From Phocoena phocoena (lineage: Eukaryota; Chordata; Mammalia; Artiodactyla; Phocoenidae), in contig NC_089220.1 in NCBI RefSeq assembly GCF_963924675.1, positions 49,982,639-50,046,638 on the forward strand: a stretch of DNA of 64,000 nucleotides. Reading direction: 5' to 3'. Positions 11,215 through 22,605 of this stretch are shown piece by piece (the first letter of the stretch is position 1; each line of letters opens with the position of its first letter). Under the pieces are notes generated by a model that worked only from the letters and a program-made list of their open reading frames with translations, had not been told where the DNA came from and did not search any database. A program made the position numbers and the translations under genes.

Positions 11215-11480
11215 AGGACGGCGATCGCACTCCTCTATCACAAGTCAGATTGCTTGCGGGTCTCCTCTCCTGCTCGCTCCAGCGGCGGCAAAGCCTGCGC
11301 GGCTCCCGGGCGCTGCCGCCGCCCCGCGACTCCACCCCGCAGGGGCAGCGGTGCCGGAAACCCCCCAGCTCGGCAGAGCTTCGCCGGCCGACCCCAGGGA
11401 CGACCTCCCGCCTCGTGGGCACGGAGCCAGAATCTCCCTGGGGGACTATCAATGAGCCACCCTTGTTTTGTGAAACACTC
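11215..11480. promoter_or_regulatory. CpG island, candidate promoter
   Basis: By hand count there are about 26 CpG dinucleotides in 11218-11430, far denser than the CpG-depleted surroundings and not inside a recognisable repeat. In mammals such islands usually mark promoters kept unmethylated in the germline. No TATA box is evident. A good splice donor lies downstream on the plus strand at 11722, so a first exon could run from the island to 11721. Direction and activity are inferred. It could also be an orphan island or an unrecognised GC-rich retrocopy. Confidence 0.5.
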
Positions 11481-11721
11481 TGCGGTTTCAGGCAACGCTA
11501 GCCGGTTGCCACGGGCGTTTTCTGTTTTGACAGGAGCAGGGACAAACCGAATCCCCCGACTCTTGAGTTGCAGATTGTGGACGTTGGTGTCTCCTTTACC
11601 CCGGAAGGATGGAGGGCTGCACCCGCCCTTCTCACATTCCTTTTCAAGTCACCTGACCTTGGCTAAGCGCCAGGTGTTTCCGCTCAGGCTTGAGCCACGG
11701 GGGCACCCTTTTCCCTGGCAG
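11254..11721 (+). other. Candidate first exon ending at a strong splice donor
   Basis: The sequence at 11719-11727 reads CAG|GTGAGG, close to the mammalian 5' splice-site consensus, with GT at 11722-11723. One reading frame is open from an ATG at 11254 past the donor (stop at about 11730). Its product is Arg/Pro/Ser-rich and matches no family I know, so the openness may just reflect high GC. A non-coding RNA exon or a 5' untranslated exon is as likely. No partner exon is identified in this window. Confidence 0.25.
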
Positions 11722-11730
11722 GTGAGGTGA

Positions 11731-14426
11731 GGCGAAAGGATTTTCAGGAAGGCGAGCCCCTTCCTCTTTATCCCCCAGGGATAAACCCCCTTGAACACCT
11801 TTTTTTCCTCACCAGAGTAGATGGAACTGTGGAGCCCTGCTCTCTGCTTGCTTCTATGAGACCCAAGAAAGGCCAAGAGTGAACTCTCTCCAGTAACGCC
11901 ATGCAGGCATCCCAACAAGACAAGCAAGGAACCAGGGGCCCAAGCAGATGGCCCGGAGGGCTTTGAACCTGCAGAGGGGGTTTGGAAACTGAGCACTTGT
12001 CCAACAGGGCTGTTCTTGGCTTAGTGAGGCTGGCATTGCACCGCAGGAAGTGTAGCATCACACACACACACACAAACACACAAATGCATTAATGCTGTAG
12101 CACCTCCCTCTCTTTGTAACAACTCAAAATGCCACCACCTGTGTCCAAATACTCCTTAGAGATTATGCATCGTTAGGTTGAAAACCAGTTAAATCATTTC
12201 CTAAACTATATTCCAAAAGACATTAAGTAGTTCCTTGAGATGTCAGTAGGAATGATATGAAAAGAGTCCATAGTCAATATCAGGCTGAATTTGGGAAATG
12301 AGGGGTTAAAAACTAGGCAACAGAGTTCCTGAGAAAAGGACTTCTCAGAAACGTTAATATAAAAATAGGTGTTTTGAATGATCAAGTTTCCCCAATCTAA
12401 CTGACAGTGGAATTCTTTCTCTTTGGGTCTCCCTTTGGGTGGACACACCTTGGACAACTCTTAGCCACCCCCAGGGACTTTTGTATGTTCCACAGTGTGA
12501 AGCCCAGAGCTGAGTGGTCAGAAGGCCCTTACGTTTTGACTGAATTGAACACCCTCAGAACTCTGGCAAACCAGAACGTGTGAAGCTACCAGGAAGGAGG
12601 CCAGAGTGTCTGGAAACCACTGCAAAGATGACCTCACAAAGAAACCAGTGTGGTGGGGCTCCCAGAGTGCTCAAGGGGACGCATCCTGCCTGCGAGAGAG
12701 AAGGTCGCCAGCGCCTTTGGCTGGCGTAGTTCAAGGAAGCTGAAACAGCCCGGGTGATTGGAAGAGAAGTGCGTGTGCGTGAAATTATTCAAATGCTGAC
12801 AGGTGGGCTGGAGGTCTCCTCTCCTGCTGGCCTGGCAGCCTCTGCGTGGAAAGCCTCGCCTGGGAGATGGGTCCCGGCCACTCCGGTGAGATGCTGGAAA
12901 TACAAGCCCAGCAGATACAATGGCTGTGAGTCACAGTAAAGCGCCAGCTGTCAAGTACTCAGGGGGGAAGCTGAAGCCAGGAGACTCACTGAGCTGAGCA
13001 AGGAGCAGGGCCATCCTGTTGTGCAAAAGACAAAGAGCAGAGTGTTCAGATCCCAGGATCAGGTTTCTCATAATGGAAGCCAGAGCTGTGCGCTGAGCTT
13101 CAGGCCGTCCTCCAAGGTCGGGGGACAAAACCCTGCCTCTTCCGTTCCAGGAGGATGCCACCCAAACACACCCATTCCTCCCAGGCCAGGGCCAGCAGGG
13201 ATCTGCCTCTGCCCGTGAAAAATTGGGAGAGCAGCCCAGCACCTGTCAGGGGCCCAGCACTTCAGCTACAGCCTCCCAGGCTTGGAAATCTGGGCTCTGT
13301 TTTCCGAGGGTGCTCTGTGCTAGCAAACCTCTCCGAACAGCTACAAGCTCTTGGCTCCTAAATGTTTCCAGTTTAACTGGCCTGGCCCGTGCCTGAGGCC
13401 TTGTGTTCAAGATCCCAGCTCTAAAGAAAGGAAGGAAATGAAAAGGTAGGTGGCCTCCACTTCTCCAGGGCTGGTGGGCTCCGAGCCTCCTGACTCGCAG
13501 TGTGCTGGACCGCACAGAGTGGCTAGGGATTTTTTTTGGCCTGGGCGACTTTTTTGCTCACAGGTCACAGTCAAGCTTCTTAAACTTGGATGACAGTAAA
13601 CCAATGACTAACTGGGTAATTAAAGCCACAAGTCAGGAGACCTGAGGCCCCTCCTCTGGAACCTCCTCCAGTGGCCTGTTCCACGGGCGATGTCTCTCGC
13701 TCTTCCCCACAGCAGGAATGTTTTTGTGAATGTAAAGCCCTCTGCGGTGACCTCCACCTCCTCTCAAGGTCACTTCTCCACTTGTCCATTGCTCCATCCC
13801 CCCTCCCCACCCCACCATCCCTGTCCACTGCAAGGAAGGAGGAAATCTAACACACGCCCCACCCGCTGCCCCAACGGGAACATGACAGAAGGTTTCCAAC
13901 TAAAACCAAAGTTACTCCACAGCGCTTCCGCCAGGCTGACATGCTAGAAGGCATGGTGTGCTTCCTCTGCTTCAGGCACTCGAGAGCCTCCCCACTTCCT
14001 GGGGAGAGTGGATGAGAACTTCAAAGCTGACAAGGCCGCAGCTGAGAAGAGCTGGCTTGCTTCAAAGACCGTGTCTCCTCCGGGTCTGGAGCTCTTGGTG
14101 AATGTCTCTCCCTGCTTCTGAAACAAAATGAAGAGCTGCTGAAGTTTACGAGGTCCCCAGAGACATTTCTGTGTGCGTCCCTCTAACAGAGGGCCCCTGC
14201 GTCTGCACAGCAAGGTCCCTAAGCTTCCCTTGGCAGGGATCCTCTCTGTGTTTTACGCCTCTTTGATGCCTCTGCCCTCTTTCCGGCTGGCCCTCTGGCT
14301 GCCCCTGCATCCTCCGTCTTCTCTACCTGCCCTCTATCCCTCCTGCATCCCTCTTTTAAGCAGCAGCCCCTTTTCCACTGAGGAGACATGGGTGGAAGAG
14401 GAGTTACAGTTGGGGGTTGGAGGGCG
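11731..14426. other. Unique non-coding sequence with a CA microsatellite
   Basis: A CA-repeat lies at about 12059-12082. Otherwise I see no gene or clear repeat. Open frames of 60-115 residues overlap on both strands without domains. Confidence 0.4.
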
Positions 14427-14653
14427 ATATGATTTTTTTTTTTTTTTTTTGCGGCACTCGGGCCTCTCACTGTTGCGGCCTCTCCCGTGGCGGAGCACGG
14501 TCTCCAGACGCGCAGGCTCAGCAGCCATGGCTCACGGGCCCAGCCGCTCCGCGGCATGTGGGATCCTCCCAGACCGGGGCACGAACCCGTGTCCCCTGCA
14601 TCGGCAGGCGGACCCTCAACCACTGCGCCACCAGGGAAGCCCCTATATGATTT
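14427..14653 (-). mobile_element. CHR-type SINE, short subtype, antisense
   Basis: A poly(T) run (to 14450) leads into 'gcggcactcgggcctctcac' and ends 'ccaccagggaagcccc' near 14644. The 9-bp duplication 'atatgattt' lies at 14427-14435 and 14645-14653. The long tail and low divergence suggest a fairly young copy. The open frames of 134-172 residues that cross it are artefacts. Confidence 0.95.
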
Positions 14654-16426
14654 CTGTATGCTATTCCAGAATAGGTTTGTGGTTATTTTAATTTTTTAAA
14701 AAAATTAATGTTCCCTCCAAATCTTTGAGGATCTTTGATTGCAGGAAGCTGTGGACCATGCTAAGCCCATGGCTCTCTGACGGTTACCCGCCTTGGCAGG
14801 CTGCTACTTACACTGGGATATAACAACCAGGACATGAGAAGCAAGGGTAATTTGGATTTTTACTTTTTAGCGAGGATCTCTTTCCACTGAAACTGTAAAA
14901 CTCTAGAAGGCAGGGGCTCTCTGACATGGAACCTCATGGTCTTGTGATAATGCCTGGAAAACAGTAACTGTTCTCAGAAGATGTGTGTTTGTTAGGTTAC
15001 TGTCATTCCTTAAAAAAAAAAAAGATTAAAGAAGTCACTCTGTGCTCTCAAGGTGCTGCATGTGTAAGTGTTTAGGCCACATACATGTTGAGAAATTGCA
15101 CATATATCGTCTTCATCTCGTATCGCCAAGTCCTGATGTTACCAAACCTCTTGTCTCATCCACCATCTTATCATCTGTGCTTAGCAGACTAAGACATAGC
15201 AAACCAGACGAACTTTCGGGAAACCTGCAGACATTTGAGGGCATTTGAGACAAAGAAATCCAATAGAGTTCTAAACGGAAATGAGAAGCAGAAAGACGGT
15301 CCTGTTGTAAAGTGGCCCCAAGCCTCAGACCTGCCTCGGATGTCACCAAGTGCCTCTGGCCTTCGGGGCCGTTGAAGATGCTCAGCTCGGCGTCTCTGCT
15401 GTGGCTGGACTTCCTGGCCAGCCAGGCCCGAGGGCGGCAGAGGAGGAAGTGCTGTGGGTGAGCTGGGTGAGGTGGGGGGAGCACAGTGCACACCCAGGGG
15501 TGACTGCAGGGAGGAGACTTAGGACAGAGGAAAGCACAGGACGGACGACCCCCTCTGCAGAAGCGACTTTCTGGCCCCCTCGTCTCCCAAACACGCTCTC
15601 CAACTAAAAAATATTAATTGTGCCTAATTCTGAAGGCCCACACGTGTGTGTATGTCTATACCTGTGTGTATGTCCTACCATATCTCTTTGTTCCTGGGGA
15701 GAAACATAAGCTACAAGCCTCACATGCCTCTTCCTTGCTGAGTTACTACTGCTTAAAAAGTCAGAGGAAAAAAGCTCAGCCCAACCGTCTATGAACAGAT
15801 AAATTTAAGCAAGAACGGCTTGAGTTCCTGCCAGTTGCTGGTGAGGCAGTTGTTAAGTGTGATGACAACCACCAATTTAGTGAAGGGTCAGTAGTTTGTT
15901 TGTTTGTTTGTTTTTAAATATTGAAACCCTCTCAGTTATACTTGGATCCCTTACTTGAAATCATAGCAAATAGTAGCATTATGGTGACAGACAGAATTCA
16001 ACCACTTCCTGGTAAGTAATGAGTACTTCATTTTATTCTACTTTGCTAGAGTGAGTTTAGAAGTCACATCAAAGTAAACTTTTCGCTGATCATCCTTGAG
16101 TTTGCTGATCCCAAGAAGGGACTCAAGGGCAGGATCCCCTGGGATCCACTCTGAGCAATGGGGAGTCCCTGTCCCCCAGGCCATCTGCTGCCAACAAGCC
16201 AGGGGACTGGACCTGGAGGGCTGCGTTTTGGTCATAATGAGCCATCTGGCTGCCTGGCAGAAGGAGCCCATGGGAGTAGGTGTCTGAGATGTTACTGACA
16301 TTACCACTGACCTTTGCCAAGGAGTGGCTTTGGTTTTATCCAGAATGGCTCAGCCTGGTGGTGAGAATACATCATCTCGGTCCAGGACACTTTCAGGGAT
16401 TAGGCTCAAAATCCTCAGCCTCCAAA
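14654..16426. other. Mostly unique, with an L2 fragment and a GTTT repeat
   Basis: An L2 3' end lies around 14885-14995 ('gtaaaactctagaaggcagg', 'aatgcctggaaaacagtaac'). A short (GTTT)n tract is at about 15896-15913. There is no recognised gene. A 126-residue minus-strand frame near 15113-15493 has no known domain. Confidence 0.45.
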
Positions 16427-17237
16427 TTGAATATTTTCTTGTAATTATTTTTTTAATTGAAGTATAGTTGATTTATGGTATCACGTTAGCTTCGGGTATA
16501 CAACAAAGTGATTTGAGTTTGGTTTTTTTTGCAGATTATATTCCATTATAGGTTATTACAGGATATTGGGTATAATTCCCTGTGCTATATGGTAAACCCT
16601 TGTTGCTTATCTATTTTATGTATAGTAGTTTGTATCTGTTAATCCCATACAGCTAATTTGTCCCTCCCTCCCTCCTTCACTCTCCCCTTTGGTAAACCAT
16701 AAGTTTGTTGTCTGTGCTTTAGTCTGTTTCTGTTTTGTACATCAATTCATCTGTTTTATTTTTTATATTGCACATATAAATGATATCATACAGTATTTTT
16801 CTTTGTCTAACTTACTTCACTAAGAATGATATCCTCTAGGTCCATCCATGTTGCTGCAAATGGCAATATTTCATTCTTTTTTATGGCTACTTGAGTAATA
16901 TTCCACTGTGTATATATACCACCTCTTAAGCCAATCTTCTGTTGATGGGCACTTGAGTTGCTTCCATGTATTGGCTATTGTAAATAGCGCTGCTTTGCAT
17001 GTCGGAGTGCATGTATCTTTTTGAATTAGAGTTTTGGTTTTTTCCAGGTATATACCCAGGAGTGAAATTGTTGGATCGTGTGGTAGTTTTTTAAGGAACC
17101 ATAACTGTTTTCCACAGTGGCTGCACCAATTCACATTCCCACCAACAGTGTACAAGGGTTCCCTTTTCGCCACATCCTCTCCAGCATTTATTATTCGTAG
17201 ACTTCTTGGTGATGGCCACAAGTTGAATATTTTGTTG
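16427..17237 (-). mobile_element. 5'-truncated L1: 3' UTR plus end of ORF2, antisense
   Basis: The insert (16442-17222) begins with T-rich sequence and 'ttgaagtatagttgattta', the reverse complement of an artiodactyl-type L1 3' end. The minus strand at 16871-17221 translates to the C-terminal part of L1 ORF2p ('LGIYLEKTKTLIQKDTCTP', 'TWKQLKCPSTEDW'). The reverse-transcriptase and endonuclease domains are absent, so the element is inactive. A 15-bp duplication 'ttgaatatttt(c/g)ttg' sits at 16427-16441 and 17223-17237. Confidence 0.95.
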
Positions 17238-18634
17238 AGCGCTAGGGGCGTATGCTGTACCTGGGTTGTTCTGCGACTACGTCCTGCCCATCCCTCTACC
17301 TATCAAGGAGGGGGGTCTCTACCTATAGTGTTGCTCTTGCATGTGTCCTGACCCACCACAATGGCAGGGCCAAAGCCTGGCTTCCGGAGGTTTTCCTTTG
17401 TGTTTTAGATAAATGTACAGTTTAAAGATAAAGAGGGTTTGATATATAATGTAGCTTTAGAAGGAATCCTTTAGCTATTCCTTGCTCCCAACAAAATGCC
17501 ACCCCCAAGATTTTCCCACATAGAAATTCTGGAGCCACTGCTCATCTACTGGGATGTATGTCCTGAATAAATTGTTTCTGCTGGAGTACCAAAGTGCAGA
17601 AGTGATTAACCTTTAAAAACTAAATGAAACATCAAGGTTGTCCATGTCATAAGTTACTCCCATGTTACTTGGGTTTGGTGGTTTTTCTAGGTGGGAGAGG
17701 AGATGGTGTTACAGTCTGTATACTGGGTATCACACCCGAGGAAGTCCAGGGAGTGGGCTGTGTTATTAGGGGTGGTTGGGAGCAGGGCAGACAGAGGCAG
17801 AGGGCAGGTGAGCACTGCCGATCCCTGGCCCTGCAGTGGGGGGCGGTGGGGGGGGGGAGTTACACAGCAGTAAAGAAAGGGGATTTCGAGGGTCTTAGAA
17901 AGCCGGAGAACTTCCTTCCCCTCCAACCAAGGAGATCACCAAGGAGATGGATTTAACTCTTAAGACTTAATAGCCTCTTTTGGGGGTTCTGCTTTTTTTG
18001 GGAATAGAATATTGGAGCACAGCCAGACCAGTCCTCTGAGACAGGTTTTCTACTCAGAGTCTCAGACTGTGGCTAGAAGTTGTGATTTGCTTGGTCTGAG
18101 GAATTTTGTAAGTTCAAGGTGTCATCATGTTAAAATTGGGAGAATTCAGGTAACACGGAGACTTCTGACTTCTCTAAAGAAGCAGAAGTGTTGGCAACGT
18201 TAGGCTGTCATTGGTGCATGGCAACAGCAGGCGAGAGCAGGTGCTGGCCGACCCGTTAGCTGAGGTACACCCGCTCCCCCCTACACACGTACCCGTGCAT
18301 CCCCCCTCCTGCTTGGGTGCCCTCCAGGCAGGGAGGATCCCACCATGGACCACCGCACCCCTGTTCTCCCTGCCACTCAGAAGCAGTCTAGACACACACT
18401 TCTGGATCAAAGTCAGCCCGGAGAGCCACGATTTATTCCTGCCTCTGCCTTCACACAAACACAAAAGGCTCCTCCCCATTTACTAAAACCAAAGAATGTC
18501 AGCATTAACCCATGATTGAAACTTGTGAAAGAGGAGCTCAGGGCAGCTTTAGCCTCAGCATTCCACAGCTCCTCATTAGAACGGGGACTTTTTGTGACTC
18601 TGGGACAGCTGGAGACACATGACTGCATTCAGAA
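17238..18634. other. Unique non-coding sequence
   Basis: I recognise no gene or repeat. A G-run lies near 17838-17859. The small open frames here have no identifiable content. Confidence 0.4.
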
Positions 18635-19060
18635 TCTCATGCGAAGGGTGCCGGCCTCGAGGACGCAACTTGTGGGATTCCTGACGTGCTCCTCGGACTT
18701 GGGGCAGGCGTGCTGGGTGTTCCACACCACAGCACGATGGCGAGAAGGACCGGGCCGTCGGGAACAAGGCGGTGGACAGTCACCGTCTGGGCCAAGGTCC
18801 CGCTGGCCCCAGGCGAGGCCAATTCACTGGCTCCAGAGCAGAACCAGCTAAGAAACAGGCACGGCCCCGGTGCCCTCTCCCCCACGCCATGCAAGTCACA
18901 CGCTCTGCCGTGCTGGCTGCTCCCCGGGGTACACGCCGACTCTCTCACGGGGCTTCACGGTGAGGGCCGCCGTCTCCTCTGGGCTGCACTGCGTGGAACT
19001 ACGCAGAATATGCTTCAGGGGGCTTTGGAGTCAGAAAACACTGGAGCCCCGCGAGGCGTC
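18635..19060. promoter_or_regulatory. CpG-enriched patch
   Basis: I count roughly 33 CpGs over about 420 bp, clearly above the local background but less dense than the island at 11215-11480. A plus-strand frame of 166 residues (18686-19186) crosses it without recognisable domains. It may be a weak CpG island, an enhancer-like element or an old GC-rich insertion that I cannot identify. Confidence 0.3.
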
Positions 19061-19984
19061 TTAGATAGCATCTGCTCCAGGGTTCCCAACGGAGACTGCT
19101 CTTCAGAATCACCTAGAACACAAAGCCCAGATTCTGAGGCTCCAGATCCCACCTCCGCAGCCCACCCCCCAAAACACACACAGTGATTCTGCTGACCAGT
19201 CAGGTTTGGGGAACCACTGATATCGTCCGAACCCTTCACTTCTGTTTCTGAAGTACAATCCTGGGTTAAGTAAGTTTTCCAAGGTCACACAGCTGGTTTG
19301 GCAGGACTGGGCTTAAAGTACGGGTCTCTTGAATATAACCCAGGGCTTTTTCTACAACACACCACCTCCTGGATGTACCCATGAAGGGAACGCCAGACGA
19401 CCCCAGAGGGTCTGGGTAAGGAAAAGGCTAAGAGGCATAGTCTTTGTGCATGTGAAGTAACCCCAGATAGTTTCCCAAATATTGGCTCCCACTGTGGTTT
19501 ATGACTCAGATGCCATAGTCTCATGTCATCTGGGCAGGAGATTCTGCTTCTGGCTCTATAATTACACCAGTTTCACTTGTCCTTTGAGAGGTCAGAGAAA
19601 GAACTGTGCATGTGTGTATAGACTTCTCTGTGCCTCCGTTTACCTCTATAGAAAATGGAGAGAATGGCGGCACCCTTACGCCTGCCTCTTTGGAGCTCTG
19701 CAGACCTATTGCATGACCACACAAAGGCACCCTGTGATCCCCTAGGCAGAGAAAGAAGCCTTCCGTATCCACACAGAGCTAGTCTTAAACTCAAGGCCAC
19801 TCTTGCCACATTTTAAATAGTTCTATGTCAGAATACCACTGTGACTCCTCTAGCTACCCTGCACGCCCTCCAGGAAGGGCTGCTCGTCTCCTCCTGGTCT
19901 CTGGAGGGCTGGTGAAATATTTCCTGTGGGTGATCTTGGGAGGAGCCCCAGTTTTGAAGGACTAAACAAGATTTAAAAAATTAG
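19061..19984. other. Unique non-coding sequence
   Basis: No gene recognised. The stretch 19265-19320 ('gtaagttttccaaggtcaca', 'cagctggtttggcagg') is weakly MIR-like in antisense. Confidence 0.4.
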
Positions 19985-20235
19985 ATACTACTACTAGCAG
20001 TGAATAGCTGGCACTGAGTTGTTATTAAGTGCCAGGCACTCTGCCAAACACTTCACATGCATTTGATCCTCACTACAGCCCTATAAGTGAAGTGTTATGA
20101 GTATTCCCATTTTACAGACGTGGAAAATGAGGCTCAGAAAAGTTAACTTGCCCAAGATCACGTAGCTGCTAAGTGACGGAGCCGTGATTCAAACCCACAT
20201 ACTCCAGTCTCCAGGGGCAAAGCTCTGATAAAGGG
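19985..20235 (-). repeat. MIR SINE, antisense, long copy
   Basis: The diagnostic MIR blocks occur in antisense order: 'taagtgccaggcactctgcc', 'cattttacagacgtggaaaa', 'tgaggctcagaaaagttaac' and 'ttgcccaagatcacgtagct'. This is one of the most complete MIRs in the window. Confidence 0.9.
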
Positions 20236-21034
20236 GGTGGATGAACAGGTCACTGTCGTCATGAGGTTAACCCTCCACGTGACACTGCCTTGTACTTGCC
20301 AGTGGAATGTCACGCCCTAATGCAGCTCAAGCCAAGGGCATCTTGGGCGCTGCAGCTGTGACTGTCTGCTGGGATGTTCACAGCTCCTTCCGTTCAGGGA
20401 CTGCCTGACCCAGCCTGACCAAATTAGAGCATCTAATGGGCATGACATAATTTGACATGTACATTGTTAGCTGAACCCCTTGGGAGATGATTTTAATAGA
20501 GACAATACCATGCTGTGAACTATTTTGGGTCACGGGAGCCCTTATTCTCTAACTCTTGCAGGAAAAAAGAATTGTGCCGTGATAAACTGAAAACTCCCAA
20601 GAAGCTGTTCCAGGGTCAGGAGAGCAGCAGGCTAGCTGGATTGGCAGAGATTCTTCCTGAGAGTTTCAGGGTTTTCACCCTCATTTCCTAGCACTTTCTC
20701 CCCCAAACATTCCCAAAACCCTAGTTAAGAACTGCCAACTCTATCCATCCTCCTCCTAGAGACTCCCTAACCAGGAGGATTCAGAACCCCAGTCAAAATC
20801 CAGCACTGGTAAGACTGCAAAACAGGCACAGCTTGAAGCCCCCATATGCACCCCCCATCCTGCTTTTCCCTTTCTCAGGTGCACAGAACCAGCAATCTAC
20901 CCAGGGCCATGCTGAGGGACCACGCAGGTCCACGCTCTCTGGGCATCACCCGATGCCCAATTCCTAGTCATAGCAAGTCTTCCCTGTCCTATTTCCCATG
21001 CCCTCATACTTGCTTCCTGACCTTCCTAAAGAGT
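20236..21034. other. Unique non-coding sequence
   Basis: I see no gene or recognisable repeat. Confidence 0.4.
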
Positions 21035-21170
21035 ATGTGCATCCCTGTGTGCTAGTGCCACTGATACTCATGGCTTAATATGTGCTCATCCTCTCAGGCA
21101 AGACCTACTGACTATGACACGTAACCAGCACCCAAGAAATGTTTAGTGTTGAATTAATGAATGAAAGTAA
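21035..21170 (+). repeat. L2-like 3' end fragment
   Basis: The order 'cttaatatgtgctcatcctc', 'agcacccaagaaatgtttag' and 'tgttgaattaatgaatgaaa' resembles the L2 terminus. It is diverged. Confidence 0.5.
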
Positions 21171-21954
21171 GAGTAACAGTTTCTCTGGCAATCCCATGCC
21201 TTACTCCCAACCAGTAAGTTCAATACTGGTTTTCAGGCTAATAAAAATGAATTTGGGAGCAAAAGACCGTTGCCTTTTAAAAAACTGAAGCCCTTGAAAT
21301 AACACTACTTGAGAAGGATGACCAGGAGAGATATAGAGCACATGGTGGCCTTCCCATATGCATTTCTTTCTTCCCCTTCCTAGCAGGGCCCCATAATTCC
21401 CAGCCATGCACTTGGGAAGGATTAACCTAATTGCAGTTCTCTGGGCAGACCTCGGTCGGTTCAAGCCATCCAGTCGGTTCCATTGTCCTAGCTACCCTAG
21501 CCACAGTGATTGGCTTGGGGATGGCCACCTGGTCCAGATATAAGGAGATTTTGCTTTCATGATCATTAGGTGGGACAGTCTAAGAATAAAACCATGGGAG
21601 ACTAAGAAGAAATGGAAAGACACTGGGTCTTCATTGGCTTGTCCAGCTACTACATCTGGCCTTACCTAAGCCCACTAAACCTCTGGTCTTCTCAATTACA
21701 TAAGCAAACAAAGCCTTTTTTGTTTAAGCATAATGAATACATAATACAATAATACATAACCCCTTGATTCCTTTTATGATTGAGCTCAGAGACTATTTTG
21801 TCAAGTTACATCACCCTTATCTTACAGCTTATTTAACTTAAAAAAATAAACATACCAAAAGACAAACAAATGAAATCCCTAATTTTTCACTCTCTGGTCA
21901 AAGCCTTCCAAAGATTCCCTAGGCCTGTGATGTCCCAGGTGAAGGAGGAAATAA
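21171..21954. other. Unique non-coding sequence
   Basis: No gene recognised. A weakly repeat-like segment around 21490-21600 ('gtgattggcttggggatggc') may be a degraded piece of family 1. Confidence 0.35.
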
Positions 21955-22430
21955 CAGTGGTTTCAATAAGATAGAAGCTTATTTCTCTCTCATACAAAAC
22001 AAGGCTGGATTCTGGCTGGTATGAGAGCTACAGTGTCATCAAAGTTCCAGGTTTCCTCTGTCTTTTTGTTCTGCCATACTTAGCATATGGCTTCCATCTT
22101 GAATTCACTTCACGGTCCAATGTGGCAGCTAGAGCTCCAGCCATCACATTGATCTTCCTGTTCCAGGGAGGCACAGGAGGGAGAAGGAAAAAAAAAAAAA
22201 AAAAGATGACATCAGTAGTCTAGCCCCTCTTAAGGCATCTTCACAGAAGATCAACCCAACAACTTCTGCTTGTATCTCAATGGCCAACCCAGCAGCAAAT
22301 GTGGCTGACAAATGTCATCTTCCAGCTGGGCACATTGTCATCCAGTTTAAAATCTTGGTTGTGTTATGAAGGAAAAAGGGGAGAGTAGATACTGGGTAGG
22401 CAACTAGCAGTTTCTGCCCCACCCCACTTA
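21955..22430 (-). repeat. Old interspersed repeat, family 2 (antisense copy)
   Basis: This copy shares ordered blocks with 35018-35560: 'aagcttatttctctctcata', 'gtcatcaaagttccaggttt', 'ttctgccatacttagcatat' and 'ctgggtaggcaactagcagt'. The reverse-complement copies (27240-27430, 54090-54490) end with AATAAA-type sequence, so this one is antisense. An expanded poly(A) run (about 22188-22204) interrupts it. I cannot name the family. Confidence 0.6.
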
Positions 22431-22450
22431 ACAACCAAACCTGGCTTCAG

Positions 22451-22605
22451 TGTTCGGTTCTTTTTTTTTTGAATTTTATTTTATTTTATTTTATTTTTAA
22501 TACAGCGGGTTCTTATTAGTTATCTATTTTATACATATTAGTGTATATATGTCAATCCCAATCTCCCAATTCATCCCACCACCACCACCTCCGGTGTTCA
22601 TTTCT
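22451..22605 (-). mobile_element. Very short 5'-truncated L1 3' end, antisense
   Basis: The insert (about 22462-22594) starts with a T run and (TTTTA)n, then 'acagcgggttcttattagtt' and 'catattagtgtatatatgtc', which is the same L1 3' end as at 45211-45400. An imperfect 11-bp repeat 'tgttc(gg/at)ttct' lies at 22451-22461 and 22595-22605 and is the probable target duplication. Confidence 0.8.

Noticed and set aside
14173..14691. 172-residue plus-strand open frame
   Set aside because: More than a third of it translates an antisense SINE and its poly(T) tail (Phe run); the rest has no recognisable domain.
16871..17221. 116-residue conserved-looking protein
   Set aside because: It is the C-terminal piece of L1 ORF2p in a 5'-truncated element, not a host gene.
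18686..19186. 166-residue plus-strand open frame
   Set aside because: It lies in a CpG-rich patch where stops are rare, has no known domain, and overlaps equally plausible frames on both strands.
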